Of a DNA stretch of 64,000 nt, positions 51,932 to 61,160 are shown in pieces. Position 1 is the stretch's first letter. Each line of letters starts with the position of its first letter. The stretch is from NCBI GenBank assembly GCA_015956445.1, contig WIUZ02000001.1, positions 1,364,001 through 1,428,000 on the forward strand. Reading direction: 5' to 3'. Both the position numbers and the translations under genes were made by a program. The notes under the pieces were generated by a model, which was not told the origin of the DNA, searched no databases, and was given only the letters and a program-made list of their open reading frames with translations. The stretch is from Thelephora terrestris. Its lineage: Eukaryota > Basidiomycota > Agaricomycetes > Thelephorales > Thelephoraceae.

Positions 51932-52967
51932 ATGTTGAGCTCAGCGTGTCGAGGAATATCCAGACAGCTCGTGGCTGCCGCTACCCGTCGGTCGGCCGTC
52001 CGCTCGTTCTCAAAGTCATGCGCAAGATCTTCGGACGCTATCTTCGTCGTGAGTTGGCCTTCATTCCGAGTGCACCCACACAAATACACATCTTCCGGTT
52101 GGACAGCACCGGGACACCGCATACAACAACCCAAAGGTGTGCAACAATTTTTCGGGGTTTGCTCTGACACTTCAATGATATGCCCCTCGACGCTCAGATC
52201 GCTTTCGAGTTCACCCCCGACAACCTCACACGGGCGAATGAGATCATTTCTCATTATCCGTCCCAGTACAAGAAGGCGGCCGTTATTCCACTGCTCGACC
52301 TTGCACAGCGACAGAACAAGGGGTGGACGAGTATTAGCGTCATGAATTACGTTGCCAAACTTCTGAACATGCCTCCCATGCGAGTGTACGAAGTTGCAAC
52401 CTTCTATACGATGTTCAACCGGTGTGTTCTATTATTCTCTGTACTGAGCCAAACACTCAACGCAATGTCCCAGTGAGCCCATTGGGGATTACTTTGTCCA
52501 AGTCTGCACCACCACGCCATGCATGTTGCGTGGTTCGACGGAGATTTTGAACACTGTCTGCGACACTTTAGGAGGCATCAAGCCTGGTCAGACAACTAAG
52601 GACGGCAAGTTCACGGTTATTGAGGTCGAATGCCAGGGGGCATGTAGCAACGCTCCAATGATGGTCATCGGTGACGACTTTTATGTGCGTGATTTAGCGG
52701 GGTGGAATGTCTACCTGTTTCTGATCGCACTCCTACCACAGGAGGACCTCACTGTCGAGACGACCAAGAAGATATTGGACGCGTTCTCAAAAGGGCAGAG
52801 ACCAAAAATCGGGCCTCAGAGTGGTCGCCAGACCAGCGAGAACTCAGCGGGTTTGACCGCCCTCACATCCAAGGTTTGTTTCTGCTGTCCATGACTATAC
52901 TATTGTCGTCTTACGATCTTTCCAGCCCTATGGTCCTGGAGAATTCTGCACCCCAGAGTTCAGTTAA
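51932..52967 (+). CDS. NDUFV2: NADH dehydrogenase 24-kDa subunit (NDUFV2)
   Basis: A peripheral-arm subunit of mitochondrial complex I that binds the 2Fe-2S cluster N1a. The start [20 protein letters not shown] is a good targeting peptide. It is followed by [55 protein letters not shown] and [15 protein letters not shown]. The cluster ligands are CTTTPC and, later, [25 protein letters not shown] follows. The final exon gives [13 protein letters not shown]. Five introns are present. Complex I is absent from budding yeast but normal in filamentous fungi. Confidence 0.96.
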
Positions 52968-53056
52968 ATCGGTAAACGCACACGTATCCAGTAGATAATA
53001 TTTCAAAAGATTTGGACGAAGGTACCTCCAGCAAAGGTTTGAAGTCTGTTTAGAAA

Positions 53057-54936
53057 TCAGTCATCTCCCTCGCCATCGTCATAACCGGTCATCCCTTGGC
53101 CACCTTCCGGGAGGTGATAGAACATGTATCTAAGACAACAGCGTCAATGCCTACTCATGAAAATGTTGCAAAGCGTACAATATCTCTTCCTTGAGATCAT
53201 GGAGGTAGGTATCCAGGGGGAGATCGGCAGAGTCATGGCCTGCGCACCGTGGTAAGAGTAGGCCGCACCACAGGATAGAAACACGAACCGAATGGCATTT
53301 CTATTTCATCTGCGATGCTTTCGATGCCCATCAGGGTGAACGCAACTACCGTTACGATGGGAACGGTGGCCCAACCGAGTTCCCTCACCAAGATGAACGG
53401 GAGGGCGAACAGATACAAAGTGACACATTGCTTGAGATGAATGCTATCTACTCAGCAAAGTGGTGAGCTGCAACACCTGGAAACTTGAAGTTGGAATTTA
53501 CATGACTTGGGAATCGGCGTGTTCACGATTCTTTCCATGCCGGATAGGTGGTCGACCAACCCCTGGACTCTGGATACAAGTGATCAGAGGTTGCGTATAG
53601 TTGGTAGTGGGATGCGCAAACAATTGTTGCATCAAGTTTGCTCCAGCCGGCCCGACGGTCTCCAGAAGTCCTTCCCGCTTGAAGGAGAACAAGACACGAG
53701 AAATTTCGTGTGCGATGCTATTGAATTAGAGTTAACAAAGTCGAAAGACAAATGGTGAAAGCACGCAGACATCAAAGGAAGTGGCATCGTTACGTCAGCA
53801 CGCACGTCGATCGCGTTGTAACCTCCTTGCCAGTGGCTGCCTTCGAGCAGAGTGGTTCTATGGGACAAGTTGCGCTTACTCCGCTTGACCCTTACACGCT
53901 TAGTAGCATCGGGAGTTTCTCTTCCGTCATCGATTCCATTGGCACTAGCGGGCGATGACGGGGCAACCAAGGGACTGCCTAAGAAGGGAACTTCCGACGT
54001 TGGTCTATCGCGGTGGCCAATTTTAAGGAAAGAGGTTGGAAAAACGTCAAGATAGTCATCCCAATCCAGACCATCTTCTCCTCGCAGATAATGCTTGACA
54101 GCGAACGCGTAACAAAGGCATAGCTTGACGAGGTCTTGTTTCTGCTTGCGTAACTGGCCCGCAGTGGTGGTGGTGGAGAATTGAACCTTGCCTTTCAAGT
54201 TTTCCGGGATGGAAGATTCGGTTGGGGGAAGAGCAACACTGATCCAAATAAGCCGGCTAAGGTTTCGGATCTAGGATGGAGATGGGTGATTCGCATCGAG
54301 AGGAGAGGGTGGTGAATGCAGGAGCATACATTGGACATGACGGATCCAAAGAGCTTTCTCCCTTCATAGTATCGATCATAGGAAGTCCTGAGGGGTGTGA
54401 TTACCTTGTGCATCAAGGGTCACTGCGGGAAACGTACTGGTTCCTGTGAACCACGTGAGAAGGGTGAATGGAATTCGAGGGAATCTTATTGTTGAACTTG
54501 CCTGAACACGAGGATCAAACCGACCTCAGATGGGGGTGAGGGTCTGATCATGTGTGTGATATTACACGAAAACTTACTACTACTGCTAGGAGTGGGACGA
54601 CGGAGTTTGTCATGGTGATAGACAGGCCTATCGACCATAGGTAACAAACAAAAGCCGCCCAGAGTGTAACGGTTATGATAGGACCGAAGGAACGGGGGAT
54701 AATCTGGATAGAATTAGTAGAGAGCATCCACGACGAAATAGTGAACTCACGCTATCTTTGACACGAAACACGTCCGGAAGCCAAGAATACTGTTTCCATG
54801 GTTGGGACTTGAGGCCAGTAGCGGTGATGGGTAAGACACACCTTGCGCAATCTCTGCCTGGAGATTATTTTCTAGGCGGATTTTAGAAAAATCAAGAGCA
54901 GCTAGCAAGGGGGGGGGGGGGGCTCACGGAACCCAT
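53057..54936 (-). CDS. Bestrophin-like (UPF0187/RFP-TM) chloride channel
   Basis: A multi-pass membrane protein of the bestrophin family, anion channels in metazoa and poorly studied in fungi. Reading segments in order gives LPITATGLKSQPWKQYSWLP, FGPIITVTLWAAFVCYLWSI, MTNSVVPLLAVV, GLILVFR, TSYDRYYEGRKLFGSVMSN and LRKQKQDLVKLCLCYAFAVK. A polar insert (SKRNLSHRTT...) and YLFALPFILVRELGWATVPI follow. MGIESIADEIEMPFG is the family's C-terminal hallmark. It ends TGYDDGEGDD. The start is uncertain: a candidate ATG at 54936 lies just upstream of an intron-like stretch with a 14-base C run, but no clean joint was found. Many small exons. It is divergent from SPC24. Confidence 0.8.
54909..54922. repeat. 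Homopolymer of 14 G
   Basis: A run of 14 G on the plus strand (C on the coding strand of the bestrophin-like gene), directly 5' of the first recognisable channel exon. Length in such runs is prone to assembly and replication error. Confidence 0.9.
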
Positions 54937-55043
54937 CCTGGATGAGGTCGTCTCGTCGGAGAGAGAAAGAGAGACGCCGGGCGCTCCGAGCCGAGAGGTC
55001 AGTCGGGAAGATTCGAGCGTCCAAACGTTCCCATGTGATCACA

Positions 55044-55829
55044 ATGGTTGACCTTCACGACGCGGTGTGAGTGGCGATGGCTCACTCAGAGGGATCTGAC
55101 AATGGACTTGTTTCAGACAGACACTCCAGACGCTTAGACCAGTGATCGTGCCAGATGACGACTTCATGGTGGTGGAAGCTCTGCAACAACAAATTGGGAA
55201 CACTCAAGCAACAAGAACGAAGGAGGTGGAGAACATCAACGATAAATTGAAAGGTAAGTCATTTGTTTTTCAGAGTTACAGTCGCATGTATGCGCTATCT
55301 GCGTAGGACTACTGCGAGCTTTGGAAGCGGCAAAGATATCGTGCAGCCGACCGACATCGGTCCCTTCGGCAAGGGGGCATGAGAAAATGATCAACGAGCT
55401 TGACAGCAGCAGAAGGAGTCATCTCAAGGCGATAGACAGCGCGGAGGGTATCTTAACCGCCAAGGAAAGTGAACTCGGGGCACTGAAGGAGAAACTGAAG
55501 AAACTGGAAACGAAGGATGTCGCGAAGGAGGTGTTAGAGGGGCTGGATAGCAGCGCGTAAGTCGGCCGCATGAACATTCCGTGATGCGCGCTCAATTGCG
55601 GTGAATTCGCGATTCAGGCTTCGACTGGAAATATGGAGGGCGATGGGATTCGAGCCGATTGTTGACTCGACTGGTAGGCTTGTGAAGATGATAGTCCGTG
55701 CGTGGCTTGATGACTCTCACTGTTTCATTTTCGAATACTTATCTTTGGCCAGGCACCCGCAGTGGGGATGTTCACTGTGTTGAAGGCAAGGAGGATGGTC
55801 AGGAGGTCTGGAAGTTGGCGATTAGTTAG
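55044..55829 (+). CDS. SPC24: Kinetochore protein SPC24 (NDC80 complex)
   Basis: SPC24 forms with SPC25 the inner end of the NDC80 complex that binds the centromere side. A 23-nt first exon (MVDLHDAV) joins QTLQTLRPVIVPDDDFMVV. A coiled coil follows (ALQQQIGNTQATRTKEVENI, LLRALEAAKI, SHLKAIDSAEGILTAKESEL, ALKEKLKKLETKD). The globular end reads LRLEIWRAMGFEPIVDSTGR then LVKMIVRTRSGDVHCVEGKE and ends EVWKLAIS after an intron. At about 190 residues the size and layout match fungal SPC24. NUF2, its partner in the same complex, lies about 28 kb to the left, with unrelated genes between. Confidence 0.88.
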
Positions 55830-56474
55830 GCGGTAGCCGATCAAGTGAATCGTTGTTCAGTGTGCTCAAACTTGTGCAGGATGACGAACAGGGCGCAACC
55901 GACGGCTGTCGTGCTGCTGACTTGGACTGAGTGCGGTATGAGTAAAAACTGAGCCATCTGACTTATCCATCTTCCTCATAGTTGTCGTACTTGCCTGCGT
56001 CACACTCGTAACGCCATCCCGACCCTGAATTTTATTTTATTTGTAAATAAAATAAGCGTAAATAAATAAATAAATATCTGGTATTAAGTACCTATGACTC
56101 TTCACTCTTGTCCTTTAACTTCACCTCCTCCCCCTCACCATGTTCGTCTAAGTTGTCCCCCATTCCTCCTCGCGCATCCCTCCCCTACGTCGCCTCTCCC
56201 GACGTGTCTCCTCTGGAGTAACTATGGTTAACAAGCTGGCCCGCACCTCCTCCAACGGTACCATCCTCTTCGAGCCCTTCATCGTCTACCGTATACACCG
56301 CTCGTGAACAGCACTTGCAACCCCACATAGCTCGCATCCTGCGTTTTGAGCAGAACAAAACACCCTTCATCAGGTAATTTCCTCTCAGGCCCTTGAGGTC
56401 GCTGTCCACACGACTAACTCACTTTTAAAGGGCCACCACACCACACCTCCGTCGCTCAACCGACCGTAATTCTA
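55830..56474. other. Intergenic with AT palindrome and AAAT repeats
   Basis: 645 bp between SPC24 and the next ORF. It contains a perfect palindrome at 56032-56055 followed by aaat repeats to about 56075. A short frame near 56220-56390 (MVNKLARTSSNG...) with a good GT-AG intron (about 56374-56430) may be a 5' exon or leader of the ORF at 56475. Confidence 0.5.
56032..56055. repeat. Perfect AT palindrome, 11-bp arms
   Basis: ttattttattt, a gt spacer, then aaataaaataa: 11-bp arms with no mismatch. Short aaat repeats follow at about 56059-56074. It lies about 200 bp after the SPC24 stop. Confidence 0.85.
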
Positions 56475-57383
56475 ATGGCTTCGTTCGCAACTTCTCTCAC
56501 GGGCATCGCCCGTTCAAAGCTCCAGCTGTCTGTTTCTAACAGCAGTTTGCGGGACACCGCATCCCTCCACCGTTGGGTACTCCTCAAAAATTCGATCGTT
56601 AGGTCCCAACCCTCAAGCCCTGCTTCTTCCACTGTTCCCGAGCACTCTAGCATTGTTTACCCCCCCGAAGACCCTTCCCCAAAGTCGATTAGCCACGAAC
56701 CTGAGGGCAATTCTTGCGAGCACTTTGACGCTTTCCTCTTTCCCGACCCTGATGCTCTCAGCTATGATTTCACACCTTCCCCTCCTCCGCCGTCCCCCAA
56801 GTCGGACGCTTCCGAGGCTCAGTGGTTAGACTCTCTTCTTGAAACGTTTTCGGACGACGAGGATGACGAGGAGGGACCAATCAACGCTAGGCGCTCCGTC
56901 TCGGACGATGATCCGGAGTATGTGTTCACCAGCCCAAGCGTGTCCCCCGTTGCTTCCACCGAAGACCTTGTACATGACGCTTCTTATTCTATCTCGGTAT
57001 CCTATCCTATTCCTTATCCACCGTTGTTTCACCCTCCCTTAATTCGCCTCGAGGACCGATCGAGTGGGAGAAGCCTACTTGAAGAACCAGGTCGCGTATA
57101 CGGCGACGTTGACGAGCTAGACGACCTGTCTGTTCCTGAAGCTATCGAAGACACGTCGGACGATGATTCAGAAAGCCTGATGACTCCATCCCGGTCCGCC
57201 ATGTCGTTTGTCAACGGGTCCGTTGATGTGGACCCAGCCTCGATCCCTCTTCCTGCTGAGGTCCGGCCTCGTGTATATATCAACACGGACCCTGCGTACT
57301 TGTATCGTTTTGAGCTCGACCCCCTCCCATTCGCCAACGACGGTCGTGAGTATACTCATACCGTCTATCACCAAGAGTGCTAG
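56475..57383 (+). CDS. Unrecognised acidic protein, 302 residues, intronless
   Basis: A single uninterrupted frame of 302 codons, rare here where most genes are split every 150-400 bp. It starts MASFATSLTGIARSKLQLSV. A helical N-terminal 45 residues (SLRDTASLHRWVLLKNSIVR) is followed by Pro/Ser-rich sequence (FTPSPPPPSPKSDASEAQWL) and acidic patches (LETFSDDEDDEEG, EDTSDDDSES). It ends DGREYTHTVYHQEC. There is no signal peptide, membrane segment or zinc motif. The codon pattern is C-ending, as in neighbouring genes, which supports coding. A 5' leader exon may lie at 56220-56373. I recognise no family, and it may be specific to the lineage. Confidence 0.65.
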   Translation: MASFATSLTGIARSKLQLSVSNSSLRDTASLHRWVLLKNSIVRSQPSSPASSTVPEHSSIVYPPEDPSPKSISHEPEGNSCEHFDAFLFPDPDALSYDFTPSPPPPSPKSDASEAQWLDSLLETFSDDEDDEEGPINARRSVSDDDPEYVFTSPSVSPVASTEDLVHDASYSISVSYPIPYPPLFHPPLIRLEDRSSGRSLLEEPGRVYGDVDELDDLSVPEAIEDTSDDDSESLMTPSRSAMSFVNGSVDVDPASIPLPAEVRPRVYINTDPAYLYRFELDPLPFANDGREYTHTVYHQEC

Positions 57384-57575
57384 CTAGACGGGCATCGTTT
57401 TTCCCACCTTTCCCACATCTTGTGCTGTCCGTGTTCTGTACATCAGCCTGCATCATACTTTTTCTTTATTCACTTTCTATCATAATTTCAGCATCATTCC
57501 CTCTTTTTCATCGTCCCTCCCCCTCAGTCTTGCCCTTTCCTAGTATGGCCCCGTAGGCTTTTCGATATCTGGTTG

Positions 57576-58590
57576 TCACCCGATTTTTGTCGAATGACCA
57601 TGATTGTTACATTGACTTGGAATGCGCCAGAAATCGTGATGAGGATCTGGTAGCGCAGCTGGGCGTGTGATCGATTGAACGGAGATACTGTTGAATGCGG
57701 GATAGAGTGAATCCGAGGTCGGTATCGGCCGGCTGTGTAAATGTGGGACTGGAGCGGGGATCAGGATGAAGGGAAGCGAAAGGTAGCGAAGGAAATGTAC
57801 CGAGGTTCGCCACGCAGGGATAAAGGGTTGAGAGCTTATGGGAGGGAATGCTGTTTCTGTGGATGAATTGACGGCGTCTGGGGAAGCGATGACGACGCTC
57901 ACTTGTCCGCATAATCGGAGAGGGTATTGCCTACGAGGATGATGTTCGAGATCCTGTCCAGAGACCAGTTGTCTCTAAGGAATGTTTCAAAGAGGGACAA
58001 GTCACAATGGGGCATGTACGCCACCGTGTTCGCGTCGACCGCGTAATTCTCTGGCAGATGCTGGAACGGATACGTGAGAGAAGAATCGAACCCTCGTTCT
58101 CTATACGTACAGACGGCAGAACGTATCGAGCGCGATCCTTGAGGTAAGCCACATCGGAGGGTGCGAACACGGGGTCAAAGACCGTCACACAATCGTCAGG
58201 CTGTTCATTCAAGTCAAAAGCCCGCGAGGGTGAAACAAGGGTGGACTCACGACGGCCAGAACGTGTTGGAGCACGAGCCGGAGGAAGACCAATTGAACGC
58301 GGGCGTTCCGTTGTTCTGACGGGCTCCCTAGACCAAGGCACATCACCTTGTAGCGGGTCCCCGGTGCCGCACAATCGGCAATTAACCCTATAGAGAGGAG
58401 TTGAAGGAGAGGTCAAGAGTTGTTGAGACGACCGACTGCGACATTCGGACAACCAAAGACGGTTGTCTGCCAACACCTCCTCTGTGGTCCGTAATACGAG
58501 ATCTTGGAGGGAGAGCGGCTGCCTCCTCTGCTTTTTTTTGGACCGCTTGGAGGGCGTGAAATCGTGATGATCGTGGTAGACAAATGCCAT
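57576..58590 (-). CDS. SRR1-like protein
   Basis: SRR1-domain proteins are small conserved eukaryotic proteins linked in plants to light signalling and clock function and in yeast to heme-related regulation; biochemical activity is unknown. Start MAFVYHDHHDFTPSKRSKKK, then LSLQDLVLRTTEEVLAD. The domain appears as YKVMCLGLGSPSEQRNARVQ, FLRLVLQHVLAV, DDCVTVFDPVFAPSDVAYL, AVDANTVAYMPHCDLSLFET and NWSLDRISNIILVGNTLSDY, followed by a tail with LYPAFNSISVQSITRP. About five introns are present. The last, of 52 nt, restores the DSLYPAFNSISVQ end. An in-frame ATG at 58629 lies inside the upstream TMA20 gene, so 58590 is preferred. Confidence 0.85.
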
Positions 58591-58607
58591 TTGATCATTA
58601 CTGGTAA

Positions 58608-59316
58608 CTAGAGTTTCTGCGCCTGCCACAGGTCGTCTCCCAAATACGTGATCGTCTCTACTCCTATATTCTTGTTCACCTTCTTCATTTCTTCCGTGGA
58701 TAGTTTCAGGATACCGATGCCTACGGCGTGTTCCTTACCCTCGGCATGCAACGCGATAGGCGTGCCGGCCATCAGCTCCGACTCGGCTGGGGGAAGATAC
58801 CCGCCCTTGGAAGTCATTCCGGGGCACATCATGTGCGCGCCCTGTAACAAGAAGCGGATCGCGCCCCGGTCGATACCGACGGCCGGTAGGAGAAACGGGT
58901 CTGTGTGGGATGAGAACCTAGGTGGTCGTCAGGTGATTCGGGGCGTACATCTGTGCAAAGTTCTGAGAGTCGGGTAGATCGGACCATCAAAGTGCTGAAA
59001 GAAAATCGGTTCTCCGTGCAAAGTGTATATCGAGATGTGTTCTCTGCTATTTGTGTCATTCGCAACCTTTGCTCGTCTCGGATGTTCACTCGAGTGCTTA
59101 CCATTTGACGTGAACGATGGATTCCTTCTTGGGCCACAATCCCTCCAACGTCTCGCTGTTGATTCTCCACTGATTGAGAATGCTCGTGCGGATAGAGCGC
59201 TGAACCGAGGACTTGACCGGCGTTTGACCCGAGATATCCGTCGAGGGCTGGAACCTGAAATACAGAGTGAGATCGCGTGGAGAACGTCCGTTTTTAATCT
59301 CCTACTTCTTGAACAT
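58608..59316 (-). CDS. TMA20: TMA20/MCTS1 translation factor with PUA domain
   Basis: TMA20 pairs with TMA22 (MCTS1-DENR) to recycle 40S subunits and aid reinitiation. An 11-nt first exon (59306-59316, MFKK) joins over a 51-nt intron to FQPSTDISGQTPVKSSVQRS. The N-domain (LNQWRINSETLEGLWPKKES; HISIYTLHGEPIFFQHFDGP) leads to IYPTLRTLHR. The PUA domain follows (LQGAHMMCPGMTSKGGYLPP, TPIALHAEGKEHAVGIGILK, STEEMKKVNKNIGVETITYL), ending GDDLWQAQKL. The size, about 190 residues, is right for the family. It lies 44 bp after the FAD oxidoreductase stop and 17 bp before the SRR1-like start, all on the minus strand. Confidence 0.93.
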
Positions 59317-59360
59317 GGGGGATCGAGGAGATAAGAACGTCAATTAAACTATTTGTCATT

Positions 59361-61065
59361 TTAAAACCCCGCCCATTCCGCCCGGACTTGCAATTCATTC
59401 TTGATCCTTCCGGCCGTGGGCTTGAAGCATTCCGGTAGTCCCGTGTCCTCCCACGTTCCACCGCTGACAAGCGTCGCGACCCCTCGTGCGCAACTCATTA
59501 TCCTCGCCATCCCTGCCAGGCCTATGAGCAATCACCACGAATTTACACAATCGTTGTTTGAATTCACCGTGTCCGTTGTGGCCCGCGCAGATAAAGCAGC
59601 CTCGCCTCTCCTCTAGTTCACCCACGAATGGAACAGCTGTCAGGTTCTCGTCAGCTGAGTTCCTGGTCTAGCCTCACACTAACAATCTGGAGTCTCCCCC
59701 ATGATCCCCGTCCAATCGGTTATCAGGCCTTCACCTTGAGCCTCTTCCCCCCACCCCTCGAAATTCTTTGCACAAACGTTTCGCAGGTGCTTAGTGATAG
59801 CGGGGTGTGTGACGCTGTCATCCGTCTGTCCCAGCTGATCTTCTAGCGGTGCGTTCCATTCTCCTCCTCCAACGATCACCGCTCCGTCCGACGGTCGTTG
59901 GATCAAGTAGTCTGAATCCAGCTGTGGCCGTAGTCAGCTTACGTCCCAATAGCATAATCATTCCCCTACCATCCTCCATCTCAGCGAATACGTGTGAGTG
60001 AGAAGCCTTTCGCCCGAGTACGCCTTCGTCGGAATCACCACCGAACATTGTCCACGAACGGGAACAATCTTTCCGGTGAACTCTGGCAAGAGCGTCGACG
60101 TGTATGCGTTCGTTCCAAACACCACTTTCGCCGCCTGGACTGAACCGCGCGCCGTCTCCACCACCCACTTTCCGTTCCCCGACCGGGAAACGGATAGCAC
60201 GGGAGTGTCTGTCTGAACGTTCAACGAATACTTATCGATGCAGAGTCGTAGGAGGGATGTAACAAACTTGTACGGCCAGAACGATCCTGTAGGATACGCC
60301 GCTGCCGCGTGGGCGTGCACACACCGAGTCCGCCGTTTCGCCTCTTGCGGGCTCGAGATCCACTCGATAATCCCATCAACCTCACCACCGTCCGCCGCGA
60401 ATTCCTGGAGCGCTGCGTGAAAATCCTCAGCGCAAGCTTCATTCAGCGCAACATCTAGAGCAAAGGTTGATTTGGACCTGGGCCCCCCCCGTATATCAAA
60501 CGCCCCACAAACCGAATGCACGTCCTCTCCAGAGGTCGCAATCGATCTTTTCATCCTCGACGACTCGAGTAAGCAGAGCGAGCGTTTCCTGAGTCCTTTC
60601 GCCGTCAGGACTCGTCACCGATAAGAGATCCGACCCACTTTCTCGTTCTGAAGAATCTTCATCGCCTCGTCCTTGCCGAACCTTTTCTTGTACTTGGGAT
60701 ATCCTTTCCAATCCAATCTGCTCGATGAACTCGCACACCGTCGACGGCAAAAACGTACCCCTGTAGAAATCTGGTTTACAATGTCCCCCGTTCCGGCCAG
60801 TCGCACCGTAGCAAACCTCTCGGGCTTCTAACATGACCACCTTCGGTAGCCCGCCCTTCGTGGTCTCGTGGTCCTTCAGAAGATGGTAGGCCGTTGCGGC
60901 ACCGCTCATTCCAGCACCGATGATCACTACATCAGCATTGCTCGGTACTTCCTCTGTCGTCCTGTGTCCGATTAGTGCGTTATTTCGCGTGCCCTGGAGC
61001 CAAAATGACAGAGTGGGCTTGGGGTGGGGGAATCCCACTCCCGATCCATCTACTCTCGGTTCCAT
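59361..61065 (-). CDS. FAD-dependent oxidoreductase (DAO family)
   Basis: An amino-acid-oxidase-fold flavoenzyme acting on an unknown amine or amino-acid-like substrate. After MEPRVDGSGVGFPHPK the FAD-binding Rossmann motif is VVIIGAGMSGAATAYHLL. VVMLEAREVCYGATGRNGGH follows, a typical DAO signature. Then come RAFDVALNEACAEDFHAALQ (after a 60-nt intron), AAAAYPTGSFWPYKFVTSLL, AKVVFGTNAYTSTLLPEFTG and KIVPVRGQCSVVIPT. Near the end are DGAVIVGGGEWN and TDWTGIMGETPDC, then CFICAGHNGHGMAR and WEDTGLPECFKPTAGRIKNE, ending RAEWAGF. About five introns are present. No neighbouring transporter or biosynthetic gene hints at the substrate. A slightly longer start at 61101 is possible. Confidence 0.88.
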
Positions 61066-61160
61066 CTTGATCGCGAGTTGGAAAGTGATCGAGACATGCA
61101 TTCCGAGTTTTCTACCCTATGTAGACGTAGGCTACCGCTTGCGCCCGTGGAAACCCGAAT

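Noticed and set aside
59361-61065. Secondary-metabolite gene cluster around the FAD oxidoreductase
   Set aside because: Its neighbours are TMA20 and CDC27, both housekeeping; no synthase, P450 or transporter is nearby.
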